DNA of 57,064 nt, from NCBI RefSeq assembly GCF_905207245.1, contig NZ_CAJLKP010000037.1:1-57064 (forward strand), read 5' to 3'. Position numbers and translations under genes: made by a program. A model generated the notes under the pieces. That model was not told the origin of the DNA. It saw only the letters and a program-made list of their open reading frames with translations, and did not search any database. This document shows, in pieces, positions 44,725-53,685 of the stretch. Within the stretch, counting starts at the first letter, position 1; each line of letters starts with the position of its first letter. This DNA comes from an uncultured Bacteroides sp. (lineage in GTDB: Bacteria > Bacteroidota > Bacteroidia > Bacteroidales > Bacteroidaceae).

Positions 44725-44732
44725 CAAAGGTA
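44725..44732 (-). promoter_or_regulatory. -7 element for cobB
   Basis: TACCTTTG on the minus strand, about 35 bp upstream of the cobB start, matches the -7 consensus. The -33 is not clear. A weaker TACCTTAG on the plus strand nearby may serve the divergent kinase gene. Confidence 0.4.
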
Positions 44733-44785
44733 GCATATATTCCCTAAAACTCTTACCTTAGCTGCCCAAATAAAAGTAAATTACT

Positions 44786-46216
44786 ATGATTACCAAAGAA
44801 CTCAAGAAATTATATTGCGCTTATACCGGACACGAGCCGGAAGCCATCGACGAACTTCCTTCGTCCGGTTCCAACCGCCGTTATTTCCGCTTGATAGGTA
44901 CGCCTACACTTATCGGCGTAAGTGGAACCTCCCTTGAAGAGAACCAAGCTTTTCTCTATATGGCAAGTCATTTCCGGAAGCAAGGATTGCCTGTACCGGA
45001 AGTCGTGGCTAAGAGTGAAAACGACGCTTTCTATCTGCAAGAAGACCTGGGCGACACGCTTCTTTTCAATGCAATTGAAAAAGGACGCAAAACAAGTGTG
45101 TTCGATGAAGAAGAAAAGCAACTCCTACGCAAGACCATGCGCCTGTTGCCCGCCGTACAATTCTCCGGTGCGGACGGTATGGACTTTTCCTATTGTTATC
45201 CGCAATCGGAATTCAACAGCCGCAGTATCTTGTGGGATTTAAACTATTTCAAATATTGTTTCCTGAAAGCAACCGGAATGGAGTTTCAGGAAGACCGCCT
45301 GGAAGATGATTTCCAGAAAATGGCGGATGTATTGATGCGCAGCAGTTCGGCCACATTCATGTACCGTGACTTCCAGAGCCGCAATGTGATGATTAAGGAT
45401 GGTGAACCGTGGCTCATTGACTTCCAGGGCGGACGTAAAGGCCCTGTTTACTATGATGTGGCTTCTTTCCTATGGCAAGCCAAGGCGAATTACCCCGATA
45501 GCCTGCGCAAAGAGCTTTTGAAGGAATACATTGATTCGCTGTGCAAATATCAGCCCGTAGATGAAAAATACTTCTATGCCCAGTTGCGTCATTTCGTATT
45601 GTTCCGTACCATGCAGGTGCTGGGTGCTTACGGCTTCCGTGGTTACTTTGAAAAGAAACCGCATTTCATTCAAAGTGTACCTTTTGCTATTGAAAACCTG
45701 CGCCAGTTATTGCAGGAACCATATCCCGAATATCCGTATCTCTGCCACGTGCTGAAAGAGCTTACCGAGCTGAAACAATTTACTGACGATTTGCAGAAAC
45801 GCCGACTTATTGTGAAAGTTACCAGCTTTGCATATAAGAAAGGTATTCCCGAAGATTCCAGTGGAAACGGAGGTGGTTTCGTGTTCGACTGCCGTGCGGT
45901 GAATAATCCCGGTAAGTACGACCGTTACAAACCTTTCACCGGACTGGATGAACCAGTCATCCGTTTCCTTGAAGACGATGGAGAAATAACGACTTTCCTC
46001 GAACATGTATATGGTTTAGTGGATGCCTCTGTGAAACGGTATATGGAACGCGGATTTACAAATCTCTCTATATGTTTTGGATGTACAGGCGGCCAGCATC
46101 GTTCCGTTTATTCGGCACAGCACTTGGCAGAGCATCTGAATAAACAATTCGGAGTACAGGTAAATCTGATCCACAGAGAACAGAATATAGAACAGACATT
46201 TAAAGCAAGAAACTGA
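44786..46216 (+). CDS. Sugar kinase (APH/AmgK-like) fused to a RapZ C-terminal domain
   Basis: 476 residues. Residues about 1-330 form an aminoglycoside-phosphotransferase-like kinase: SGSNRRYFRLIG as the nucleotide loop, a catalytic YRDFQSRNVMIKDG (HxD replaced by YRD) and LIDFQGGRKGP. From about 345 it resembles the RapZ C-terminal domain: VTSFAYKKGIPEDSSGNGGG, FDCRAVNNPG and SICFGCTGGQHRSVYSAQHL. RapZ senses glucosamine-6-phosphate. AmgK phosphorylates MurNAc or GlcNAc at C1, and the next gene is MurU-like. I infer a cell-wall amino-sugar recycling kinase with a built-in sugar sensor. Confidence 0.8.
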   Translation: MITKELKKLYCAYTGHEPEAIDELPSSGSNRRYFRLIGTPTLIGVSGTSLEENQAFLYMASHFRKQGLPVPEVVAKSENDAFYLQEDLGDTLLFNAIEKGRKTSVFDEEEKQLLRKTMRLLPAVQFSGADGMDFSYCYPQSEFNSRSILWDLNYFKYCFLKATGMEFQEDRLEDDFQKMADVLMRSSSATFMYRDFQSRNVMIKDGEPWLIDFQGGRKGPVYYDVASFLWQAKANYPDSLRKELLKEYIDSLCKYQPVDEKYFYAQLRHFVLFRTMQVLGAYGFRGYFEKKPHFIQSVPFAIENLRQLLQEPYPEYPYLCHVLKELTELKQFTDDLQKRRLIVKVTSFAYKKGIPEDSSGNGGGFVFDCRAVNNPGKYDRYKPFTGLDEPVIRFLEDDGEITTFLEHVYGLVDASVKRYMERGFTNLSICFGCTGGQHRSVYSAQHLAEHLNKQFGVQVNLIHREQNIEQTFKARN

Positions 46217-46392
46217 ATGATAATTTAGCGCTCCGCGCTAAATTAAGTTACGAGCTACGAGCTACCAGTAACGAGTTGCTGCGCTGTACTCGTGGGCGAA
46301 TAATTATTCGCGCCGGCTATCACACCGAAAGGCACTTGTCACTCGTAGCTTGTAGCTTGTCACTTATCGCGCAAAGCGCGATAAATTATCAT
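46216..46392. repeat. Compound palindromic repeat, TACGAGCTAC-arm type
   Basis: Outer arms ATGATAATTTAGCGC and GCGATAAATTATCAT, then small hairpins (TTAGCGC/GCGCTAA and TTATCGCGC/GCGCGATAA). Inside are GAGCTACGAGCTAC and its inverted partner. The core is the inverse orientation of that at 37412 and is interrupted by a perfect 16-bp palindrome GCGAATAATTATTCGC (46296-46311). It ends about 20 bp before the MurU-like start. Confidence 0.75.
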
Positions 46393-46410
46393 TTATTAAA
46401 CAAAATAACA

Positions 46411-47151
46411 ATGAAAGCAATGATTTTTGCCGCCGGCCTTGGCACGCGCCTTCGCCCGCTAACTGACAATATGCCCAAAGCCCTTGTTCCTGTTGCAGGC
46501 AAGCCTATGTTGGAACGTGTCATCCTCCGGCTGAAAGATGCCGGATTCAATGACATCACCGTAAATATCCACCACTTTGGTGAACAGATTATAGATTTTC
46601 TCCGTGCCCATGATAACTTCGGCACAAATATCCACATCAGCGACGAACGGGGCGAACTGCTGGATACCGGTGGCGGAGTTAAAAAAGCCCGTCCCCTGCT
46701 GGAGAGCAACGAGCCTTTCCTTATACATAATTCCGACATCCTGACGGATTTAGACCTCAACGCTTTCTACCGTTGCCATCTGGAAAGCAATGCAGACGCC
46801 ACTTTGCTTACCAATCACCGGAAAACATCCCGCTATCTGCTGATGGATAAAGATAATCGCCTCTGCGGCTGGACTAATCTTTCCACCGGCGAAGTACTTC
46901 CTCAAAAACTTAAGTATCCTGGCAAGGACTACCAATTGCAGGCTTTCGGTTGTATCCATGTCCTTTCCCCCTCCATCTTTCATTATATGGAGAGCGAACG
47001 TTGGACAGGAAAATTCTCTATCATTCCATTTTATGTGGATATTTGCCCCCAAGCGTATATTCAGGGATATCCCATAGATAGCGAGAACTGGTTTGATGTG
47101 GGGAAACCGGAAACACTGGCAAAGGCAGAAGCCTATTATACTTCCTTATAA
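46411..47151 (+). CDS. MurU-like sugar-1-phosphate nucleotidyltransferase
   Basis: A 246-residue nucleotidyltransferase. The signature is MIFAAGLGTRLRPLTDNMPK with ALVPVAGKPMLERV right after it. The metal Asp pair is in HNSDILTDLDL and the C-terminal SENWFDVGKPETL. Both length and motifs fit MurU, which makes UDP-MurNAc from MurNAc-1-phosphate. A longer in-frame start at 46276 lies within the repeat and is rejected. Paired with the kinase-RapZ gene upstream. Confidence 0.82.
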   Translation: MKAMIFAAGLGTRLRPLTDNMPKALVPVAGKPMLERVILRLKDAGFNDITVNIHHFGEQIIDFLRAHDNFGTNIHISDERGELLDTGGGVKKARPLLESNEPFLIHNSDILTDLDLNAFYRCHLESNADATLLTNHRKTSRYLLMDKDNRLCGWTNLSTGEVLPQKLKYPGKDYQLQAFGCIHVLSPSIFHYMESERWTGKFSIIPFYVDICPQAYIQGYPIDSENWFDVGKPETLAKAEAYYTSL

Positions 47152-48132
47152 TACAGGCTGCATTTTTATCAGTTTTCCTTGTCCGTCAAATAAGTATTCG
47201 TAGTTAAAAGAACCGTAAATGCGATATTTCCAGCGGGCACTCTTTTCAAAACGGCGGCTGTCGTCCAGGACAGTCGCCTGATATTTATCCTCCAATTCGC
47301 CGACAAACGCCTGAGATATTGGGTCCTGGAATCTATAAGCAGCAACCACTATCCGAACATCCGGATATTGTTTCCGCAAATCATCCAACTCTGTACGGAT
47401 ACCGTCTATCCCATCATGCAACCAGAAAAGCAAACATACCGGTTGTCCCTTTCCTGCAATATCCGAGAAGAGTACACTGTCTTTTTCCGCATATCCCACT
47501 TGCCTGAAGTCTACAAAATCATCTCCCGGCTTTAGGGCACGAGTTCCATCCAGCATACGCTTCAAACCAATCAGTACCGATGTGCTGTCCCGCATCTGCA
47601 GATTACTTTTCTGATATAATTTTTCCAGTTCATCCGGATATATTTCAGCCCAACGGTCAAAAACCATCCATCCCATTGCATTACCTGCATTATCAAATAC
47701 AAACTTCCGGGTTTCTTCGCGCGGAAAGATATTCTCATGCCAAAGCTTCCAAAGGCGCACATTCAACGAACGGGAATTAGTACTCTTATCCGGCACAGGC
47801 ATTTCCGGTGGGGTTACGTTAGTCAGCGTCAATTCTCCCCTTTCGGGATAGAAAAAGTTCACACTATGATGGTGTTCTATGCCATAAAGATGCAGGGTAT
47901 CTTCTTTTCCGGAGAACGTAACCTGCCCGTTTCTGATAACGGCAGAATCCAAAGGGCCTTTTCCATAATCCCTATCGCTCGTCATGCGGTCGGCACCATA
48001 ACGCCACAGGTACAGTGTGTCGCCTTCGTGAGCATCCAGTCCGATGCAATTCACGGTAAATGCACGGTCTTGGGATTGGCAACTTACCATCCCCAGAAGC
48101 ATAGAAAAAAATATCCATCGATTGATTTTCAT
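47146..48132 (-). CDS. Thioredoxin-like lipoprotein (DUF4369 type) without CXXC
   Basis: A 328-residue lipoprotein from MKINRWIFFSM with lipobox GMVSCQSQ; an upstream ATG at 48198 is unlikely. The N-terminal domain (about 25-120) resembles DUF4369 (LYLWRYGADR, GPLDSAVIRNGQVTFSG). The C-terminal domain is thioredoxin-like, but the redox site reads FWLHDGIDG, so both cysteines are missing. It may bind but not reduce a partner. The stop overlaps that of the MurU-like gene on the other strand by 6 bp. Confidence 0.7.
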   Translation of the reverse strand: MKINRWIFFSMLLGMVSCQSQDRAFTVNCIGLDAHEGDTLYLWRYGADRMTSDRDYGKGPLDSAVIRNGQVTFSGKEDTLHLYGIEHHHSVNFFYPERGELTLTNVTPPEMPVPDKSTNSRSLNVRLWKLWHENIFPREETRKFVFDNAGNAMGWMVFDRWAEIYPDELEKLYQKSNLQMRDSTSVLIGLKRMLDGTRALKPGDDFVDFRQVGYAEKDSVLFSDIAGKGQPVCLLFWLHDGIDGIRTELDDLRKQYPDVRIVVAAYRFQDPISQAFVGELEDKYQATVLDDSRRFEKSARWKYRIYGSFNYEYLFDGQGKLIKMQPVL

Positions 48133-48274
48133 AAGACTCAGATAATTCAATGAATAAACAGATAGTGCAAAAAAACATCTTTTTTCAGAAAGATGCAAAC
48201 AAAAAACAGATTATTAATGAACGATTGTTTACGGATCTCCATATATTTGTAGCATCACATTAAAAGAACTGACT

Positions 48275-48816
48275 ATGAAACGACTGAAATCAGGTTTATG
48301 GATATGTCTATGTCTGTGCGCCACCTCTCTTGTGGGACAAACCAAAGTGAAAACAACGGCAGAAAAAGTAATGCTATTCCACTCAACTGAAAACGTTGAA
48401 AGCAAAGGAACTCGTCATCAACGAGAAAATAGAAGAACTTACCCAGAAGCAAGAGCAACTGAATGCAGAGTTGGCACAACTCAGTGGCAAACCTTTAACT
48501 CCTATGAGCGAGATTGCCGTAAACGTAAACGCGCCCACTGCCTGCAAAGCCACATTTACGCTGAATTATTACGTGAAAAATGCCGGTTGGTTCCCACACA
48601 CGCACCGAGCCTGTAACTATCACTCTTTACGACCAAGTACCCGTATCACGCAATAACGACATCACTGTGACGGCAGAAGAAATCAGTGGTGGCACTCTGG
48701 ATGAAGCCAAAGGTATCATCACCTGGCAAATAACCTTACAACCCGGCGAACAACGTGAGTTGCCCCTACGTTATAAGGTGAAATATCCTAAAGGACGAAA
48801 CTTAATAATAGAATAA
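48275..48816 (+). pseudogene. DUF4139/DUF4140 protein remnant with two internal deletions
   Basis: Three pieces in three frames. First a signal peptide and ATSLVGQTKVKTTAEKVMLF, then a coiled coil (KAKELVINEKIEELTQKQEQ) leading into NYYVKNAGWFP, then EPVTITLYDQVPVSRNNDIT to PLRYKVKYPKGRNLIIE. These are the N-terminal, middle and C-terminal landmarks of DUF4139 proteins, normally 500-600 residues. About two thirds is lost, with frame changes at about 48382 and 48598. A TATATTTG box (48242-48249) remains upstream. Confidence 0.75.
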
Positions 48817-48936
48817 CGCTTCTTTATGACCCTAAAATTCTTCTTTGTATTATTTAGCACACCATTTGCATCTTTTTCATTTCCAGATTGTTTATTTTGT
48901 AGATTAGAGTAAAATAGAACAATAAAAGAAGAAATT

Positions 48937-49515
48937 ATGAAAAAGATTATCGCATTAATGATGTTAGTTTTCATAGGTGCATCCACAGCCATGTATGCAC
49001 AGGAAAGTAGCAGTGCAGCCCGCCGTGCAGAACGTAAAGCACAGCGTGATGCAGAAAAAGCAAGGGAAAAAAGAGAAGAGGCACAGGCGTATGCCGATGC
49101 TGTACAAGCCATCAACAACAGAAAGTTTGTGCTGGAAGCTGACCGCATTACATTTAAGAGAGGACGAAGCGCTTTCGTTACATCAAATACCAACTTTGTA
49201 CTCTTAAATGGCGATCAAGCATCCGTTCAGGTTGCCTTCAATGGCCCTTATGCAGGTCCTAACGGCATTGGCGGTATCACTGTAGACGGCAGAGTGGGTG
49301 AAGTCAAAACGACCACAGATAAAAAAGGAAATGTGAGTTGCAGTTTCAATGTAGCAGGCGTCGGAATTTCCGCACAAGTCTCTATCAGATTAACCCACGA
49401 TACCAACAATGCATCTGTCACAATCAACCCGAACTTCAACTCGAACAGATTGTCACTGGATGGCAAAGTAATTCCATTATCCGAATCGAGCGTATATAAG
49501 GGACGGTCGTTCTGA
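48937..49515 (+). CDS. DUF4251 periplasmic protein
   Basis: 192 residues with a cleaved signal peptide ending TAMYAQ. A charged Arg/Ala/Glu helix (about 25-55, RRAERKAQRDAEKAREKREE) precedes a beta-rich domain with FVLEADRITFKRGRSAFVTS, GDQASVQVAFNGPYAGPNGI and GGITVDGRVGEV, all typical of DUF4251. The function of the family is unknown. Monocistronic with a strong terminator after it. Confidence 0.8.
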   Translation: MKKIIALMMLVFIGASTAMYAQESSSAARRAERKAQRDAEKAREKREEAQAYADAVQAINNRKFVLEADRITFKRGRSAFVTSNTNFVLLNGDQASVQVAFNGPYAGPNGIGGITVDGRVGEVKTTTDKKGNVSCSFNVAGVGISAQVSIRLTHDTNNASVTINPNFNSNRLSLDGKVIPLSESSVYKGRSF

Positions 49516-49535
49516 AATATAATTTCCCGCTATTG

Positions 49536-49590
49536 AATACTTACGGCTGCAAAAGTCTACACTTATGCAGCCGTAAGTATTTTATTTACC
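49536..49590 (+). terminator. Strong terminator after the DUF4251 gene
   Basis: 16-bp arms AATACTTACGGCTGCA (49536-49551) and its inverse (49566-49581), followed by TTATTT. Confidence 0.8.
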
Positions 49591-49642
49591 ATACTACTCC
49601 CTCCCCTTTCAGTACCATAGAAAACATTTTCAGTCATGCTCT

Positions 49643-49673
49643 TTGTTCAGACAGACTTTTTTCATATCTTTGC
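49643..49673 (+). promoter_or_regulatory. Promoter of the cobalamin-uptake locus
   Basis: TTTG (49643-49646), an exact 19-bp spacer and TATCTTTG (49666-49673) fit the Bacteroides consensus, just before the riboswitch. Confidence 0.7.
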
Positions 49674-49682
49674 CGCACTTTT

Positions 49683-49860
49683 TGGTTCCGTATCTCCCTG
49701 TCGCTATGAGGAGAACGGTGAAAAGGGAATCAGGTGCAAATCCTGAACAGACCCGCTGCTGTAAAATCCGTTTCAAATCTTGAATATACCCAATTAGCCA
49801 CTGTTCGTAAACCGGATGGGAAGGCATTCAAAGATGGATAAGTCAGAAGACCTGCCAAAA
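49683..49860 (+). promoter_or_regulatory. Cobalamin (AdoCbl) riboswitch
   Basis: Conserved landmarks appear in the right order: GGTGAAAAGGGAATCAGGTG, CAAATCCTGAACAGACCCGC, GCTGTAA, GCCACTG (49797-49803), GGGAAGGC and the B12 box AGTCAGAAGACCTGCC (49842-49857). It would reduce expression of the downstream receptor and lipoprotein when cobalamin is plentiful. A possible expression-platform helix lies between 49860 and the start codon at 50000. Confidence 0.93.
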
Positions 49861-49999
49861 ATGATATAGTTTTAATGCTTTCGGGAAATAAAGCAAAAAA
49901 ACATTTAGTCTGGCAGTTCTTTATCCTCCATAAAGAATTCTCTCTCTTTATGTATATTCTTCCGAAAGTAAGTCATAAATACTTTTAATAAAGACTGAA

Positions 50000-52360
50000 A
50001 TGAAAGTTCTTTCATGTGTACTATTTATGTTGACTTGTCTTTCGCAGATAGGCATAATGGCACAAAACAAAATTACTCTATCGGGAAAAGTGACAGACCA
50101 GCATGGTGCTCCTTTATCTTTGGCAACGATTGCCGTAGAAAACAGCTCATCCGGAACCTATACGGATGATAACGGACGATATTCCCTACCAGTTGTACCT
50201 GGAAAGCATACTCTTGTCGTCTCTTTAATAGGCTATCAAACTGTAAAGAGTACCTTTAATATCCAACAAAACAAAACACTCAATTTCACATTGGAAGAAA
50301 GCTCTGTTACTCTGAACTCCGTTGAGGTTTACGGAAAGACACAGACACAGAAAGTGAAAGAAGGAGTTTTTTCCGTCAATGCCCTTGATATAAGACCCAT
50401 AGTAAATTCGCTAAATAATCTCAATGACTTGGTGAACCGTACAACAGGCATCAAGGTCAGGGAAGAAGGAGGTGTCGGTTCCGACTTTGATTTGTCTATT
50501 AACGGTTTATCCGGAAATTCTGTACGCTACTTCCTGGATGGAATGCCGTTAGATACTAAAGGAAGTGGGGTTTCACTAGCTAATCTTCCGGTGAATATTA
50601 TAGACCGGATTGAGATATATAAAGGTGTGGTTCCTGCCAGCTTGGGAACGGACGCACTGGGTGGTGCCATCAATATCATTACCAAACAAGAAAACAAAAA
50701 TTATCTGGATGTTTCTTATGGCATTGGCTCATTCCACACACAAAAAACAGATTTGAATGCACAATTTGTAGAACCTAAAACAGGATTGATTATCCGGTCC
50801 ACTGTGGGGGTAAATTATTCAAAAAACGATTATACAATGAAAGGTGTTGAAGTTTGGGATGAAAGCAGTCGCAAGTATATTCCAGTCAACCGTAAGCGCT
50901 TTCATGATGATTACTTCTCACTGTTCGGACAAATAGAAGCAGGTTTTACCAATAAACCCTGGGCAGATGCATTCTTTGTTTCCGGCTCTTATTCTAAAAT
51001 CAATAAAGAGCTACAAACAGGTTCTATCCAAAGTAAAGTATATGGTATGGCAGAGAAAGAGTCCGATGCATGGAACATTTCGGCACATTACCAAAAGCGT
51101 AACTTCATCATAAAGAACCTGCAATTAAACGCTTCCCTTTCGCATACTTGGGATCATTCATTAACAGTAGATACCACATACCGGCAATATGACTGGAACG
51201 GTGACTATATCATAAGTTCACGTAGTGAAATCATGGGGCGAGGACGAATAATGCGTCATTATAAACGCCCATTGACTATTGCCCGCAGTAATTTGGACTA
51301 TCGGTTGAACAATGCACACAGCCTCAATCTAAACTATTTGTTAAGCCGCATGGGTAACAACCGCTATGATGAAGTGGACACTGATTTTGAAGCCTCCAAC
51401 GATATTTTAGCAAAACATGTCATCGGCATTTCCTACAACCAGTCATTTTGGGATAGCAAATTGACTAATACATTCTTTGTCAAAGATTATATCAACCACT
51501 TGAATATACGGCAGACTGATTTAGACTGGCTCACTGGTTCGGAAAACGTGAAAGGCTCAACTACGAAAAATTACTTAGGCTATGGCATTGGCTCACGATT
51601 TACAGTTACCAATCCGTTCTCCATAAAGTTATCTTACGAACATAGCGTACGACTGCCTCTTGCCCGTGAATTATTAGGTAATGGTAGTACAATCTATGCA
51701 AATGTGGCATTAAAGTCAGAAAGCAGTGATAATATCAATCTGGGCTTCTTCGGCACCTGGCACCTGGCATCGGGACATACTATCTACTATGAAGCAAGCG
51801 GTTTCCTTCGTTATGTAGACGACTATATTCAGGCTAAAGTATCGGAAAAAGAGGCCACAATGCAATATGAAAATGTTCCTGCTGTACATATCAAAGGCTT
51901 GGAAGGTGAAATACGCTATAATTGGCAAAATAAGTTACAGTTTGTCTCCAATATCAGTTTTGAAGAAGCTCGTGATCAGAAAAGGTATAAAACTGATGGC
52001 AAACCTTCAGCTACCTATAACAACCGTGTGCCTAACCGTCCCTGGTGTTTTGGAGGAGCAGAAGCTAATTATACTTTTCAAAACGTGCTATTCCCCCAAA
52101 GTAATCTGCGTTTAGGATGCAGCTACCAATGGGTACACTGGTTCTTCCTTACATGGGAAGCATACGGTGCACGTGAAAGTAAAGCACGTATTCCGGCACA
52201 ACACATCTGCAATGCTGATATTACATATTCCTGGAAACGGGGCCAATATAACATTGCATTAGAATGCACCAACGTATTCGATAAGCTTGCTTACGATAAC
52301 TACAAATTGCAAAAGCCCGGTCGGTCATTCTTTGCTAAATTCAGATTATTTATTCATTAA
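50000..52360 (+). CDS. btuB: TonB-dependent cobalamin receptor (BtuB-like)
   Basis: 786 residues with signal peptide ending GIMAQ. A carboxypeptidase-regulatory-like domain (about 25-100, SGKVTDQHGAPLSLATIAVE) is followed by the plug (NDLVNRTTGIKVREEGGVGS, YFLDGMPLDTKGSG, IYKGVVPASLGTDALGGAIN) and a 22-strand barrel ending GRSFFAKFRLFIH. The ending in aromatic residues fits outer-membrane insertion. The riboswitch upstream makes corrinoids the expected substrate. It transports at the outer membrane using TonB energy. Confidence 0.9.
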   Translation: MKVLSCVLFMLTCLSQIGIMAQNKITLSGKVTDQHGAPLSLATIAVENSSSGTYTDDNGRYSLPVVPGKHTLVVSLIGYQTVKSTFNIQQNKTLNFTLEESSVTLNSVEVYGKTQTQKVKEGVFSVNALDIRPIVNSLNNLNDLVNRTTGIKVREEGGVGSDFDLSINGLSGNSVRYFLDGMPLDTKGSGVSLANLPVNIIDRIEIYKGVVPASLGTDALGGAINIITKQENKNYLDVSYGIGSFHTQKTDLNAQFVEPKTGLIIRSTVGVNYSKNDYTMKGVEVWDESSRKYIPVNRKRFHDDYFSLFGQIEAGFTNKPWADAFFVSGSYSKINKELQTGSIQSKVYGMAEKESDAWNISAHYQKRNFIIKNLQLNASLSHTWDHSLTVDTTYRQYDWNGDYIISSRSEIMGRGRIMRHYKRPLTIARSNLDYRLNNAHSLNLNYLLSRMGNNRYDEVDTDFEASNDILAKHVIGISYNQSFWDSKLTNTFFVKDYINHLNIRQTDLDWLTGSENVKGSTTKNYLGYGIGSRFTVTNPFSIKLSYEHSVRLPLARELLGNGSTIYANVALKSESSDNINLGFFGTWHLASGHTIYYEASGFLRYVDDYIQAKVSEKEATMQYENVPAVHIKGLEGEIRYNWQNKLQFVSNISFEEARDQKRYKTDGKPSATYNNRVPNRPWCFGGAEANYTFQNVLFPQSNLRLGCSYQWVHWFFLTWEAYGARESKARIPAQHICNADITYSWKRGQYNIALECTNVFDKLAYDNYKLQKPGRSFFAKFRLFIH

Positions 52361-52389
52361 ATCCATTTACTAATTAACATTTATTCAAA

Positions 52390-53658
52390 ATGAAAAGACT
52401 AAAATTCTTATTCAGTATGATTATGGTTGCGATGTTAGCCATATCATTTAATGCTTGTTCTGATGATGAGCCAGTTCCAACTCCCGATCCGACTCCGGGA
52501 ACAGAAGATTATCATTTTGACATCTGGATTGCCCTTGACAAACATGGTGGGATGGGACGTGATGTTAAAACACTCGTTAGAAGTGTAGAATCGCTTGATG
52601 CAACCCAACCCAAAATAGACTTTGTAGGTGAAGGTACTGAAGTGAATTCCAAGTTGACACTGGAAAACATCATTAAAGGTGCTTATTACTATCAAGTACC
52701 TGTTGCGGGCGACCGCTTTGGTAAATATACACTGTCAGATAATAAGATTCACACAGTGCAAGAGCAAAAGTTTGGTACGAACACTTATCTCCCCCGTAAA
52801 TATACCCACACCTGGCTTCCTGATAATACCTTAATGATTATGGCAGCCAATGGTGATGCTGACAAAATTATCTGGACCAAACTCAATGCTTCTGACATGA
52901 GTATATTGAAAGAAGGTACATTGAATATCCAAGTTCCGGAAGGTTCGGCCGTATTCACAACTTCTGGAATTCTAACTTATCGTGAGAAAGACAATAAATT
53001 GATTTATTTCTATTATGGAAAAAGTAAAAAAGGTCTAAATTCTACTGAATCCAAAGTATATACAGCAGTCATTGATCCTTCGACGATGAATGTAGAAAGC
53101 AATATAGAGACTTCATTAGTTGATGAAATGGTTGGTAGCGCATACGGCGAATTGCTTCAAAAATGTACTTTGTTTGATGAATCAGGCAATCTGTATCTCG
53201 CCTGTTTGTCAAATGATGAAGACGATGTAGAAAGATCTCACCTGCTGAGAATAAAAGCCGGAGAAAAAGACTTCGACCCGACTTATGACGGATTTACCAA
53301 TGATGGCAAACTTGTTTCTATAGAATATCTCGGTAACAATAAAGTTCTTGCTTATGCCCGTGAGGATCGATTGGGAACAGGAATCGATAGTTACAGTCAC
53401 TATTATGCAATTATTGATTTATCTTCAAAGAGTAGCAGTCGCATCAAATGTGATGGTAAAGACTTGCCTTATAGTGGTGGCCGTTTTTCACAGCGTACAG
53501 CTATAGCTGGTGGTAAAGCTTATATTGGTGTCAACCCAGAAAATAGCAATCCTTGCATCTATATCTATGACATTGCAACCGGTACAACCGAAAAAGGTGT
53601 AGAAATAGCCGAAGGATACTATTTCGAACAAATTCGTGTTTTGGAAAACGAAAAATAA
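52390..53658 (+). CDS. DUF4374 surface lipoprotein, candidate corrinoid binder
   Basis: 422 residues. The lipobox MLAISFNACSDDEPVPTPD has an acidic stretch right after Cys, the export signal for the Bacteroides cell surface. The body is beta-rich with repeating strands (SGGRFSQRTAIAGGKAYIGV, NSNPCIYIYDIATGTTEKG) and looks like a beta-propeller of the DUF4374 kind. It starts 29 bp after the receptor stop and has no promoter of its own, so it falls under the same riboswitch. The position is that of BtuG, the cobalamin-binding lid of BtuB in Bacteroides, but the family differs. Confidence 0.75.
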   Translation: MKRLKFLFSMIMVAMLAISFNACSDDEPVPTPDPTPGTEDYHFDIWIALDKHGGMGRDVKTLVRSVESLDATQPKIDFVGEGTEVNSKLTLENIIKGAYYYQVPVAGDRFGKYTLSDNKIHTVQEQKFGTNTYLPRKYTHTWLPDNTLMIMAANGDADKIIWTKLNASDMSILKEGTLNIQVPEGSAVFTTSGILTYREKDNKLIYFYYGKSKKGLNSTESKVYTAVIDPSTMNVESNIETSLVDEMVGSAYGELLQKCTLFDESGNLYLACLSNDEDDVERSHLLRIKAGEKDFDPTYDGFTNDGKLVSIEYLGNNKVLAYAREDRLGTGIDSYSHYYAIIDLSSKSSSRIKCDGKDLPYSGGRFSQRTAIAGGKAYIGVNPENSNPCIYIYDIATGTTEKGVEIAEGYYFEQIRVLENEK

Positions 53659-53685
53659 TTCAATTACTTTAGAGACTGTCTGTTT

